Shown piece after piece: positions 25,575 through 36,080 of a DNA stretch of 64,000 nt. The DNA is from Brachypodius melanocephalos. Its lineage: Eukaryota > Chordata > Aves > Passeriformes > Pycnonotidae. A program made the translations under genes and the position numbers. The stretch covers positions 5,262,767-5,326,766 of the forward strand of contig VZSR01000479.1 of NCBI GenBank assembly GCA_013398615.1, in the 5' to 3' direction. Within the stretch, counting starts at the first letter, position 1. The number at the start of each line of letters is the position of its first letter. The notes under the pieces were generated by a model. That model had not been told where the DNA came from, ran no database searches, and saw only the letters and a program-made list of their open reading frames with translations.

Positions 25575-28500
25575 TGTATATTCCTAAAATGTCTAGAAGA
25601 TTAACAGATGTCATGAGCTGTACAAAAACCTCATATAAGAATGAGCAGAGATTTTAGCAATAAGCACGGAACAAAAGGACAAATTTTGTAGAAGATCTAG
25701 CAACGACCTGGGAGCAGCTGGAACATGCACAAGCCACTTTTGGACCAGAAGGTCACGCTGCTGCATTGTCTCTGTTTTCAGGAAAATTTGTATCTCCCAA
25801 GAATATGGTACTACTTGTGTGAAGAAGGAAAAACAAACTGCAATGTTTTCACCTCTTGGAGAAAAAAGAAAATGTGTTCTTACTCTAGTCTCTGTTTTTC
25901 AACAGTTAGGGGCACCAATTCTGCAAACCCTTTTAGTTATTCTTTAAAAGCTTGTGTGGAGAATATGCAGAAAGTCACCAAGACATGGATCTGTTGCAAG
26001 AGAAGATTGGGAAGGGTTTGATCTTCCCTCAGGGAAGGGCGTTGTCTTTGCTCATAAAACCTCTCCTTCGAACACTCAGGGGTTCCTAACGTGGGACTGG
26101 ACTGCACCCCCACTCCTGCCCTCTTAAACCCTGAGAGAGTTTTCCCTGGAGACTCTCCCATGCATCATCCAGCCAGGAGGGCAGTGGCTGCTCCCTGCTC
26201 TTCCCCCAGCTCCATCCCTGTGAATCCCCTCGTGGGCTGAGCTGTGCTTCACAAGCTCCAGGGATCCCCTGGGATCCAAGGGTTCTGGTTTGCTTCCTGG
26301 ACAGACCTTTTTCCCCAGATCCTTCCTACAGCTCTGGTGTTGCTGCTGCCCAGCCTTGCCCTTGGCAGCTGAGGCTGAGGCTGCTCCTTGGACCGCCTGG
26401 GATCTTCTCTTCCCACTCCAGGATGGAAAGACAGCCCAGGCTCACATGTGGTGTGGTGTAAAAACAGACACAGCTCTTGGGAATTCCTTCTGGGAAGCTT
26501 TCAGGAATATGAAAAAGCTGAAGAATATAACCCCACAGCAAAACAAACTCAACATGACGATTTATAAACTGATTCTGGAATTCTTCTGTGTTTGTTGCCT
26601 GTTTTCAAGGAGATCACTCAATAATATATATTAATGATAACAACTTCACTCTATTATATTTTTAACTACTGATATTCAGCGGCCAAAACATGGAGGGTAA
26701 GATTTATACAATTAGTTATTTATTAATGCTGAAATTTTAATGTATAAGACTCTCTTTCCATTACTGGAATACTTAAATGGAATGGCATTTTTCCTTTTTG
26801 ATAGTATCTGCCTTGGTGTCTCCTTCACTTCATAAACACGGACACATCAAAGATTTTACATGACTGTAAAAAACTCTGAAATATAATTCAGTGCTCCTAT
26901 ATGGCTGTATTCCTAGGATTTTCAGAATATGGAACTTATTTTCATTTCTGAGTATCTTAAAGGTCTTAGCACCCCTTCCTTTTTAGTAATCTTCTTTGTG
27001 TTTGCTGTGCACTATGGTCCTCCTAATAAAAGAAAATATTCAGACTCCCATTTTACAAGCTTTTAAAAGAACACCAGACTCCAGTGACTTGGTAAACCTC
27101 TTTTTTTTACCCAAAGCTTAAAAAAAAAAGGAGTAGATAACTTGGGAATGTGTGGCATTCTTGTTTGCCTCAAAAGCCTTTGATTTGACAGTATTTGCAA
27201 CCACATTTTGTGTGCAGTGCTTCAAGACAAGCAGTAACTGGGTCTGCTTATCTGGGGCTCTGCAGCTCCTTGGTGGAAATGACTCTCTTTACATAAAATC
27301 CAAGCAAAATGTACCTTTGCTCCTATTCTTTCATTGCACACAGAAAGCTAAGGAATTCTGGCAGTTTCAATGTAAATGTGGGGGGAATTGTATATTTTTA
27401 ATTCAATTTTAATATCTTTAGTTGATGTCTTTGTGTGCAAGATCTTTCATTGGGCCAGAAGGGGGAATGTTTTGTCACAGTACCAATATTACTCATAACA
27501 TCAGAGTTTTGGGTTTTTTCTTCCAATTCATTTAAATCTATTCTACTTACAGCTTTGCAAGTCTTTAAAATGACCCCAGAGAATTCTGAATCAGGTCCTA
27601 AAATGCTTCAAATTAACTGAAAATTCAATAGCAAGAAAAAAGAGACACCACAGGCTAGCCAAAAATTCTAGAAAATCTAGTGACTACATGACATTAAAGT
27701 ACATTTTCAATTTTCAAAAATCTGCTTAAGTAATTTCTAAAACCTCTCAATTATTTTGTCCCTTGCGTGTTTGGTTTCTACAAACGAAAACAAGCAATTT
27801 CAAAACATGGGAGTTGCTGATTATTTTCACAGAGTGATTTCCTCCAGCTCTACGTTTCTTAAGGCAGTAAAAATGAAAACACTGCCATTAGCTGATTGTA
27901 TTTATCTTATTTATTCTGCACGTAGAAACCCCCTACAACCAAACAAGCTTAATTTTTACAGCAAAAAAAAATGGGAAGAGCTTTTGAGCTAAGAAAATGT
28001 GTTTTCTCTGCGTCAGCAGAAATAACAGACAGAGAAACAGCTGAAATATCAGTGGTGGATCATAAGCCCCTTCTCATGTTAGTCTGTGCAGCTGAACTGT
28101 GTGATAGCAGCTTGTTAGGCTGTAGGTTTTTATTGAAATGCCTATTGAGTAAAACATAATTCATGCTGCTGCTCGCCCTTAAAACAGGAAATAATATACC
28201 CATTTAACTTAATCACAATTTATATTACATGTGCATATTTCTAAACAAGTGCTGTAGATGGAGAGTTTGGTAGCAATAATATTTATGAATTACACTTTTA
28301 GTTAGCAAAGGAAAATGTGTGACCTCTTACATTTTGTTTGACATTTGAATTTGGTATCCCGTATATGTGACATGGGTGATGGATGCTTATTAACACAGTG
28401 TATAAACAGGAAATGCTTCTAAGCTGACCATTTATTAGTGCAGTATGTGTTCAATCTGAAATTTGAATTTTAGCTGCAGTATTCTTCTCTGATGACTGCA

Positions 28501-31258
28501 GAGCTGAAATAAAGGTGGGTTTCTTTTTTTGTTTTGGTTTGGTTTTTCTCCTCATTCGCTGTCCTCTACAGAATGGTCAGATTTAACTGTGGAAATTTTT
28601 TATCTAAATCAGTCTCTCCTATGCAACTTGAGTAAGTGTGTGAACACAAAGACTTTTCTTTGAAGTGTAAAAAACAGAGACATAGGAAGCGTATGAAGTG
28701 AAAGGATTTTGTAGAATTCACAGTGAATTTTCCTGGTTAAATAAATAAATACATGCACCCACCTTCGTCCCCGTGTCCTGATGTATTCACTGAGCCATTT
28801 CCCCCTTTCCTTCATTACTGCAGAAAGGCAGGGAAGCACCATTCCTTCACCAGGAGTCTGACAGCTGATCCACTTTGGATCTGTCCTCCAGGACTGGAGA
28901 CATCATAATTTTTCACTCACACTTAATTGCTCTTCCCAAAGAACCCACCCTTAAATTCCTGACAAATATCTGAAAAGCTTTGTCAGTGAAAGTTTCAACA
29001 CTTCATCTTATCAAAGCAGAAGTGAAAACTCCAAGTATTTAGGGGGTTTCTCCCAGCAGAGAACAAGGATATAGTTTTTTCTAAAAAGAAGCCAGTCCTC
29101 TCCATGATTTACTGGAGGAAATATATAGAATAACACAGAGACACTGTTTCCCTTTCTGTATCCCATTTAAAATGAGCCCTCAAGAGAGGGAACATGCATC
29201 TAGTTTTCCTAAGCACAGCCTTAATATTCCAAAGCATTTGAATAAAATTTATTTGTTTAACAAAAGAATTATGATGACATGGTAAAGTGACTCAAAGTGA
29301 AGATTTTATTTTAAATATCTCTCTGTCCAAAGAGTTCTTCTGTATTGGACAGTGTAGATCAGGGAGATTATTGTCTATGTAAAAAATCAGAAGCAAATTC
29401 CCAGCTAGCCATTAAAAGTAGCAGGTATGAGACCATGTCAACTGTTACTGCTAATGTTAAATACCTTTACTGAATACACAGCTTTCCACAGTGCAGGACC
29501 CAATCACAGGAAGGTTAGCAACCTGGAAATTGAAACTGGCAGATCTTTAATCTAACATTCTGCTTTTCAGTGGAAAAAAGTAACGTCTTTATAGATGAGA
29601 GCCAAAGGTTAAATTTAGTTTGTATCAAATTACAAAAATATGCTTTTGGTGAGGTTAGATTCTCATGCTCAGAGCAATTCAAACTGTAATGAAAGCAAAC
29701 ATTGAAAGAGATAATCCCATTAATGATGAACTATTCACTTTAACCTCAAATATTTGGTAACTAAAATAAAACCATCCTAGTAGGAGGATGAAGTTCAGTT
29801 CTTAAGGGAAACTGCAATTCAATATTATACCTCAGACTGCACAAGTTAAAAAACCCCCAGCTCTCCCGTTTCTAAAATAAAACGTTATTTGGGGGGAACA
29901 AATTAATTCATGTTCTTCTCTTGAGGTCTACACAAAACAGTGGTGACCTTCCTGGCAGGGTGTGCTGGTGCACTGCAGGGTGAAGCGTGCTTTTCTCCAG
30001 ACAGCAGCTTGTGCAGGCACAGGAAGCTCAGGCTGTGCTGCTGACAGTGAGGAGCAGAGGGATGGATCTGCCCTGGGAATCAGAGCAGGAGAGGCATCCC
30101 CTGCACAGCTCTGAGCCTGCTCCTCCTCCCAACACCACCGGGCTGGGATGAACTCCTTCCATGGCAGTCCCCTCAGCCCTGCAGCTGGCTTCTGAGAGGG
30201 AGCTAATTCTGATAAAACCCTCGAGTTTCAGCTCAGAATAAAATCTGAACAACCCTGATTTCAGCCTCTCCAGTCTGTCCCCCGAGCCACCCCACCCTGG
30301 CACAAGGAGGGAGCACAGTGGGACCCCCAACCTGGGGCTTGGCCTCGGTACTCAGTGTGGTTTGGAGGTCCTGGTAGTTTCAGATTATACACTTTTCTGA
30401 ATCAAAAAGAGAGCAAGAAATATTTGTAAAGCCCCATTGCTAAAGAACTGAGCTCTTTAATATAATGTGACAAAACTTTTGACTTTCAAGAAATATCAAA
30501 AAACATCTTTAATCCCTGAACTTCTGATACTCCATTGAAAACTCACCCATAAATGCAGCCCCAGGCAGAGTCTTTCTTAATTCCCCAGTGGCCTGGATGA
30601 TGATTTAAAGAATTTGGGAAGAGTCTCATGTTCTTTCCTTTTACAACTTAAAATAGACTGAAAAGACTTTAAAAAAAAAAAAAGGTTAAGAAAAAAAAAT
30701 CATAGACTGATATTTCTTTTTTATGCCAAGTTTCAGCCTGGAGAAAATTTTATGGCTGAGTTCTAATCCAGTGCAACCCCTGGTTTATAACAGAAATGCT
30801 GACACAATGATAACTGCAGCGTTCCAAATGCTGGTCCTATGATATTTATTGCTCCCTCGTGCCAGCTGGGGTTAATCCTTATTAAATGCATTCATTTTCT
30901 GGCCTGGTGGAGAGCAGATCACTCAGTGATCAGGCAGAGTTTGGGTCCCTGGTAGCGTTAATGGAAGATATCACAGAAGACACAGTAAGTGAGGAGTCTT
31001 TAAGGGGGCTACTGAAGGTGTTTTTGGGGATTAAGTGGCCTTCTCTGGGGGCTGGAGCTCAAATCCAGAGTGTCTGTGCTGAGAAGTGTCTTTGCAGCAA
31101 TGGAACAGCACATGCTGAGAACTTTGTTCTTTTTAGTATCAAGGAAGGGCATGAAAGGAAATGTAATGTGGTCCTGTATCTTCACAGTCAGCAGTGGAAC
31201 AGATCCCACTAAGAATTGCCAATCTCCCAGTGATATCCCAGGTGGGATATTCAGGTGT
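25575..31258. other. Non-coding sequence, gene desert
   Basis: No gene recognised. GC-richer patches lie at 26080-26420 and 29940-30350. The stretch 28000-28320 is AT-rich, with GCAATAAT, TTTATG and TGCATAT motifs of the HOX and POU type, and looks like a possible conserved element. Poly(A) runs occur at 30671-30683 and 30691-30699. Confidence 0.5.
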
Positions 31259-31299
31259 AACCCAAATATCCCAAACATATGAACCCAAATAACCCAAAT
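31259..31299. repeat. Short imperfect AACCCAAAT repeats
   Basis: Units reading AACCCAAAT recur at 31259, near 31282 and near 31290, with a related ATCCCAAAC between them. Just to the left, GATATCCCA and TGGGATATT form a short inverted repeat across GG. A small degenerate minisatellite with no function inferred. Confidence 0.6.
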
Positions 31300-31435
31300 C
31301 CTTTGGCACTGAACTGTCCTGCTGCTGGAAGAGTGGAGGAATGACAATGTTCAATACAGACCAACTTATTCTTTCAATACTACCCAAGAAAGTGAAAATA
31401 AAAAAAAATTTATTCACGAGTTTTTCACATCCCAT
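31300..31435. other. Flanking sequence left of the solo LTR
   Basis: Unique sequence leading to the LTR. The five bases before the LTR are CCCAT and those after it are CCACC, so no clear target-site duplication is preserved. Confidence 0.5.
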
Positions 31436-31707
31436 TGATGCCTTAAGGTTTAGCTTTTGTATTTTCCAGATTCTGTACTGCATTAATGTATAACTCTGAA
31501 CTTCATAAAAAGTGTTAGCAAGTTCTCTTCACAATCTAGCCATACAAAACAATCCTTTTCCAGCCCCAGAACCAAGGACACGGTTTCAACTTCAAGCCCA
31601 AAAAGTATAAACAACAATGGATTGAGGAGAGCAAACTGGGAGGATGGGACTTGATGCCTGGAGCTGTAATTGGACAATTAACCCCGATATGTAAACAGAC
31701 CAAAACT

Positions 31708-31714
31708 TATAAAA
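31708..31714 (+). promoter_or_regulatory. LTR TATA box
   Basis: TATAAAA inside the solo LTR, about 90 bases before its AATAAA, as expected for an LTR promoter. Whether it is still active cannot be told from sequence. Confidence 0.7.
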
Positions 31715-31803
31715 GTGTGAAACCTCATAACCCATCATCCATCTGGGATGTAGCCTCAGCCAGGCTCTTGTACTGCCCAAGGTGTATCCTTTGAAAGCCT
31801 TTT

Positions 31804-31809
31804 AATAAA
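31804..31809 (+). terminator. LTR polyadenylation signal
   Basis: AATAAA inside the solo LTR, followed by a T-rich stretch (CTTTATTCC, then CTCTGTTTC) that could act as the downstream element. It marks the approximate R/U5 region. Confidence 0.7.
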
Positions 31810-31870
31810 TACCTGCTTTATTCCCTTAACACTGTCTAGCCTCTGTTTCAGGGAGCCTCCCAAGGCATCA

Positions 31871-33420
31871 CCACCCTCACACACATTTATATCTTAGCAA
31901 CAAAGGAACTGAAAATCTCACAGAAATTTCTCCATAAAGCTGTGTGGGTCTATGGATAAATTTTTTTTCCCAGAGATTTACACACCAACATGGTGCTTGC
32001 TGTATTTATATGGCAAACTGGACAAACATGAAGGAAAGTTGCAGATTCAGTTTAGAAAAGAGTAGGATACAGTGGGCAATCTTTCATCTTGCCCTGGGTT
32101 CTGCAGAATGAGCCTCAGCTCACCTGCCCAGCTCTCATCCTGCAGACCTAAAGCAAAGGGGGCTGCTTGCTATGAAAAAAAAAATCTCAGGACCAAAGGA
32201 GTGAGCATGTGTGCAAAGTTCACCACAAGTTCAGTGAATGATCATATTTTCCCCACAATAATAAATACTTCTATAATTTATAAATGCCTCAAAAGGCTGA
32301 GCTATGTGGGGGATGCAGAATCAAAGAGGCTTGACAGGAGAGAGACAAAGGAATGAGCCAGAAAGTGAACTGACTACTAAAATTCCTCGTCTCTGATTTG
32401 TTTCTTTTAGAACTTGTCCCCAGAGAAAAGGCTGCACTTTCTAGAGAGGCTTAAAAAATCAAAAGAAATCCTCTGGGCTTGTGAACAGCCGAGAAGAATT
32501 TTAAAAACCTCCAATTTGAACGCAGAGCCAAAGAGTAATACTCAAGATTTTCTGCTCTCTATTTGATAATAATTTTTTAAAATATGAGCAATGAGACGGG
32601 GAGAAAAGTCAGGCTTTCTATAAAAAGATTAAAATCAGAGATATGTTTTCTTCATTTCAAGGCAATGTTCTGCCTTGTTACATGCAAGCTTTCTTGTTAA
32701 AGAGAACCAAAGTCCTTTTCATCAGAGCTACGTAAAAGAAAAACAAGGAATGTTCAAGAGAACAGAAAGCTATGTTTTCAGTATTAGGAAAAACATGAAT
32801 GTTTTTATTAAAAAGTCATTTTGAAAGAAATGGGGCTAATGCACTTTCCCTTGATATTCAGAGAAGCTGGAAATCAAAATAAAAATAGCTTTATTTTTGT
32901 TTAAAATTTCCACAGGGCAAAATGCAGTGTCATGACCTTGTCTAACAGATGGAAAATAGAAAAATGCTCATGTGAAGAAAACAGACACTGGAACATTCAG
33001 GAAGATGCCTTTAGGAGGCAAAAAAAAAAAAAAACAAACTCATTTTCATTTACCCTCTGCCAGGTACAAAGATTTTATGTTGAACCATGGACTCAAGGGA
33101 AGCAGGACAGACCAAGCACAGGGCTGCAAGTTCTGAGTGCCCCCAAAGCCTAGGAATTTTTAATGGGGGCTGGGAGGGGTGAGTGCATGGCAGAGCTGGT
33201 TAGAATCAATGGGATGGAGCTGTGGAAGGACAGGCAGGGGCAGCCAGACATTGCTGCTACACCCCAGTGCTGTCCACTGCCCCAGCCAAAGGAAAAAAGG
33301 GTTTGGGGAAAAGATGGGCACTGTGCACTTGACAAAACTGCTGGCACAGAGAAATTATTAACAGGAGAAAAGGACAGTATTAAATCCAATTGGAACATTT
33401 GCAAGGATGCCAGAAGCTTT
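31871..33420. other. Non-coding AT-rich sequence
   Basis: No gene recognised and no retroviral interior follows the LTR. An A15 run lies at 33020-33034. The stretch 32370-32930 is purine- and A-rich without a clear repeat unit. Confidence 0.5.
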
Positions 33421-33478
33421 CATAGAATCATTGAGGTTTGAAAAGATCTCCAAGATCATCAAGTCCAACCTTTCATGG
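33421..33478 (-). mobile_element. Short CR1 LINE 3' terminal fragment
   Basis: CATAGAATCATTGAGGTTTG followed by AAAAGATCTCCAAGATCATC and AAGTCCAACC is the complement of a CR1 3' end. It belongs to the subfamily with the 'tccaagatcatcaagtccaacc' block. Homology stops after about 58 bases. Confidence 0.85.
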
Positions 33479-34708
33479 CCTTGTCTGCAGAATGGAGGGG
33501 GAAATTCAGGTTCCTTGCTTGTAGGGCTGTTTAGCCTCCCTTGGCCACTAATTTTTTCTCTGCCATCATTTTGAAGAGAGATTGAGCTCTACAACTGGAA
33601 GAAGTGTTTTCTCACCCGTTAGCCATTTGATACAGAGAGAGATTCTCACAGAAATCAAACACAGCCTCTTATCAACTGCTCCACCAGCACAGACTGGTCC
33701 AACACAGCTTTGTACATCTTTGAAGTTCTCAGCTTAAGTGAGCCAGGTCTTTTTATAAGGTTGCATGTGAAATTGTCAGAAGAATGAAACCATTTGCAGA
33801 TGGTGGAGTGATCAAGATGGTACAAGACCTCACTTGTGTTTGCCCCCATTTCCTTGGGCAGAAAATAAAAGGAAGAGGGAGAAAGAGGGGGAAAAAAGTA
33901 AAAGCAGTGAAAGAACAGAGAAACTCCAGCAAACAAAATTCCTTTGACAAATCAGTGTTGAAGGAGTTAGTGAGATTTCTGGCAAAACCACCAGGACTCC
34001 GAAGACAAGCCGACTGCTGCAAAATTTATTACTTTGCTTTCATGAGAGCTCTGACATCAAGGACTTTCGTAGTGACTGATTTTTGTCAGAATAATGCTGC
34101 AGGAACTGGAAGTGACAGATGATTTTCTTGGACATGAAGCCTGTGCGTAATGGCATGAGAAAAAGGACATAAAAAAGTCTGCCCTGAAGCAGCTTAATGT
34201 GGCCCTGGAGAGCAGAGCTGTTATCACAGCTTACTGATGCAGTCACAGCAAGAGAGGCTGTTACAGAGAAATGGATCCTGAAGTCACACAGCTCAGCATG
34301 GGAAAGATTTCCTGAGTTTCCTCCTTGTGGAGGCTGGGGCTGGCAGGAGGAAATCAAGCAGAGGGACAAACCTCCAAGAATGAAATAGAAACTGGCTTTA
34401 TTGTGTCACATCCATCCCCTGCACTGCAGCACCAGAAGATCACAGGCAGCAACAATAAATGTGCTGAGCTTGACATGTGTTGCTGGGGTTGTGGCTGGGT
34501 TCCAGACCAGCCATGGTATCAAAAGCTTCTGTGTGTACAACTTTTCAAATGTAATTAATACAGACCATCTAGGATTATGTGAATATGGAAAAGTTGGGGA
34601 ATAATTTAACATGTAGTCAAAGAGTTGTGGAGGGTATTTTCAAAGGAAAGTATTGATTAAAATATTGACATCCCTTGCCCCAAATACACAGGTCGTTGAA
34701 ATTGCTTC
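33479..34708. other. Non-coding sequence between two CR1 pieces
   Basis: No gene recognised. A plus-strand open frame of 112 codons (33784-34122) is Lys-rich only because of an A/G-rich stretch and has no recognisable domain. This interval separates two minus-strand CR1 fragments. Confidence 0.5.
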
Positions 34709-34872
34709 AAGCCCCATCCAGCCTGGCCTTGAACATTTCCAGGGGTGGAGCATCCACAGCTTCTCTGGGCAACCTGTGCCACTGTTTCACCACCTCACAG
34801 GGAAGAATATCTCCCTAATATCTAATCTAACCTCCCTTCTGTCAGTTTAAAGCTGTTCCCCACTCTCCTTTA
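34709..34872 (-). mobile_element. CR1 LINE internal-3' fragment lacking its terminus
   Basis: Antisense CR1. Recognisable blocks are CAAGCCCCATCCAGCCTGG, CTTGAACATTTCCAGGGG, GCATCCACAGCTTCTCTGG, CAACCTGTGCCACTGTTTC, CACAGGGAAGAATATCTCC and AATATCTAATCTAACCTCCC. The usual 3' terminal tail expected at its left edge is absent, so the copy is truncated or broken at both ends. Confidence 0.92.
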
Positions 34873-35934
34873 GGGGAGACATCTGTTCTGATTTTCTTTC
34901 CATCAGAAGGTTCCAGTTGAAAATCAGAGATGAAATCTCAGTGCTCTGCAACAGAACTGCTATTGTTAAACCTAAGGGCCAGTGTGGCAGCAAGATATGA
35001 TAATCTTTGGGTATCAGTACTGTACAGACACATCTTTCTGCTTTGATTGACCTCAGGCAGTGTAATCATGATTGCTTTCAGTGGAAATGTTGTGAGGCGT
35101 ATAGTTGCTGTTTATAATTTTGGTGCAAAAAGGCAAAATCTTTTCAGACCCCAAACTATGTATTTATTAAAATAAGATTTTGTTTAGACTTGCCTAAATA
35201 TTGATTGTACATTTGGAAGTGGGGCTTATCCAAGGCATAAATCTGCTTGAATAAAAATCAGAGCAAAATGCTTTATGTTTCCTTATATTGGAAGTGTAGG
35301 AGATTACCTTCCTGAATGATAAATACTACTGGCACAGGGAAGTCCTGTCACAATCAGGCAGTGCATCACTCTGGAATGTGCTGCAACTCCTTTTGTCTCT
35401 TTTGTTCCACAGAAAAGGAAGAAATAAGGAACTACTATTGAAACATCCGCATGTGTGAGGCCATTAGTGGGAATTTATAATTCGTACAATCTCACAGAAT
35501 GTGACAGGATTTCCAAGTACTGAACTGGCAGACACTTAGAGATGCTGTAAATCAACCCACACGTGAACCTGCCGACTCTGGCCTTTCTCTTCCTTGCCTC
35601 ATTTCAGCTGAATTGACAAGACAGGATTTCTCCCTGGATCCTGGTACATTACATACACCTGTCAAGCAGCAGCTTCAAGCCAGCCCTGGGGAGCATCTTT
35701 AAAAGACAGTCCTGCAATACCAATGAATTCTCCATCCACTGGCAGTCTGGTTTTTTAATAGGATCATCGATTTGAGAACACACTGACCAAACCACTGCCA
35801 TTTTCATGCTCACACTCAGAGCAAAGGATGATAATACTTGGAGCTGGACCTGCACCTCCTCTTTCTCACCCACAAATGAGGGTAGGTCTCAGCAGCAAAG
35901 AGCAGTGCCTTGTGTCAGAAAGGAGGGCAAGGAG
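34873..35934. other. Non-coding sequence
   Basis: No gene recognised between the minus-strand CR1 at left and the plus-strand CR1 at right. AT-rich around 35100-35330. Confidence 0.5.
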
Positions 35935-36080
35935 AAGGTTGTCCAGAGAAGCTATGGATACCTGACCCCTGGAAGGGTTCAAGGCCAGGTTGGATGTGGT
36001 TGGGAGAGTGGAAGGTGGCAGAGGGTTGGAATGGGATGAGCATTCAGGTCTCTTCCTGCACAAACCATCCTATGACTGCA
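35935..36080 (+). mobile_element. CR1 LINE 3' fragment, 5'-truncated
   Basis: Sense-strand CR1. It reads GGTTGTCCAGAGAAGCTATG, CTGGAAGGGTTCAAGGCC, AGGTTGGATGTGGTTGG and GGGTTGGAATGGGATGAG, ending in CAAACCATCCTATGACTG. The middle block that normally follows 'ggatgtggtt' is diverged or partly deleted. Confidence 0.9.

Larger units (their letters stand above)
31436..31870 (+). mobile_element. Solo LTR of an avian endogenous retrovirus
   Basis: A 435-base element with perfect 9-base terminal inverted repeats, TGATGCCTT at the left and AAGGCATCA at the right, so it also has the canonical TG...CA ends. Inside it are a TATA box at 31708-31714 (about 165 bases from the right end) and an AATAAA at 31804-31809. 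After these comes a T/C-rich U5-like segment containing CCTGCTTTATTCC and CTAGCCTCTGTTTC. This U3-R-U5 order puts transcription on the plus strand. The flanks contain no primer-binding site, polypurine tract or internal gene, so it is a solo LTR left by recombination between two LTRs. The text resembles LTRs common in songbirds, from memory. Target-site duplications are not clearly preserved, which fits considerable age or imprecise ends. Confidence 0.85.

Noticed and set aside
31871..32400. Retroviral interior following the LTR
   Set aside because: No primer-binding site, no gag/pol-like frame and no second LTR. The flank looks like ordinary desert sequence.
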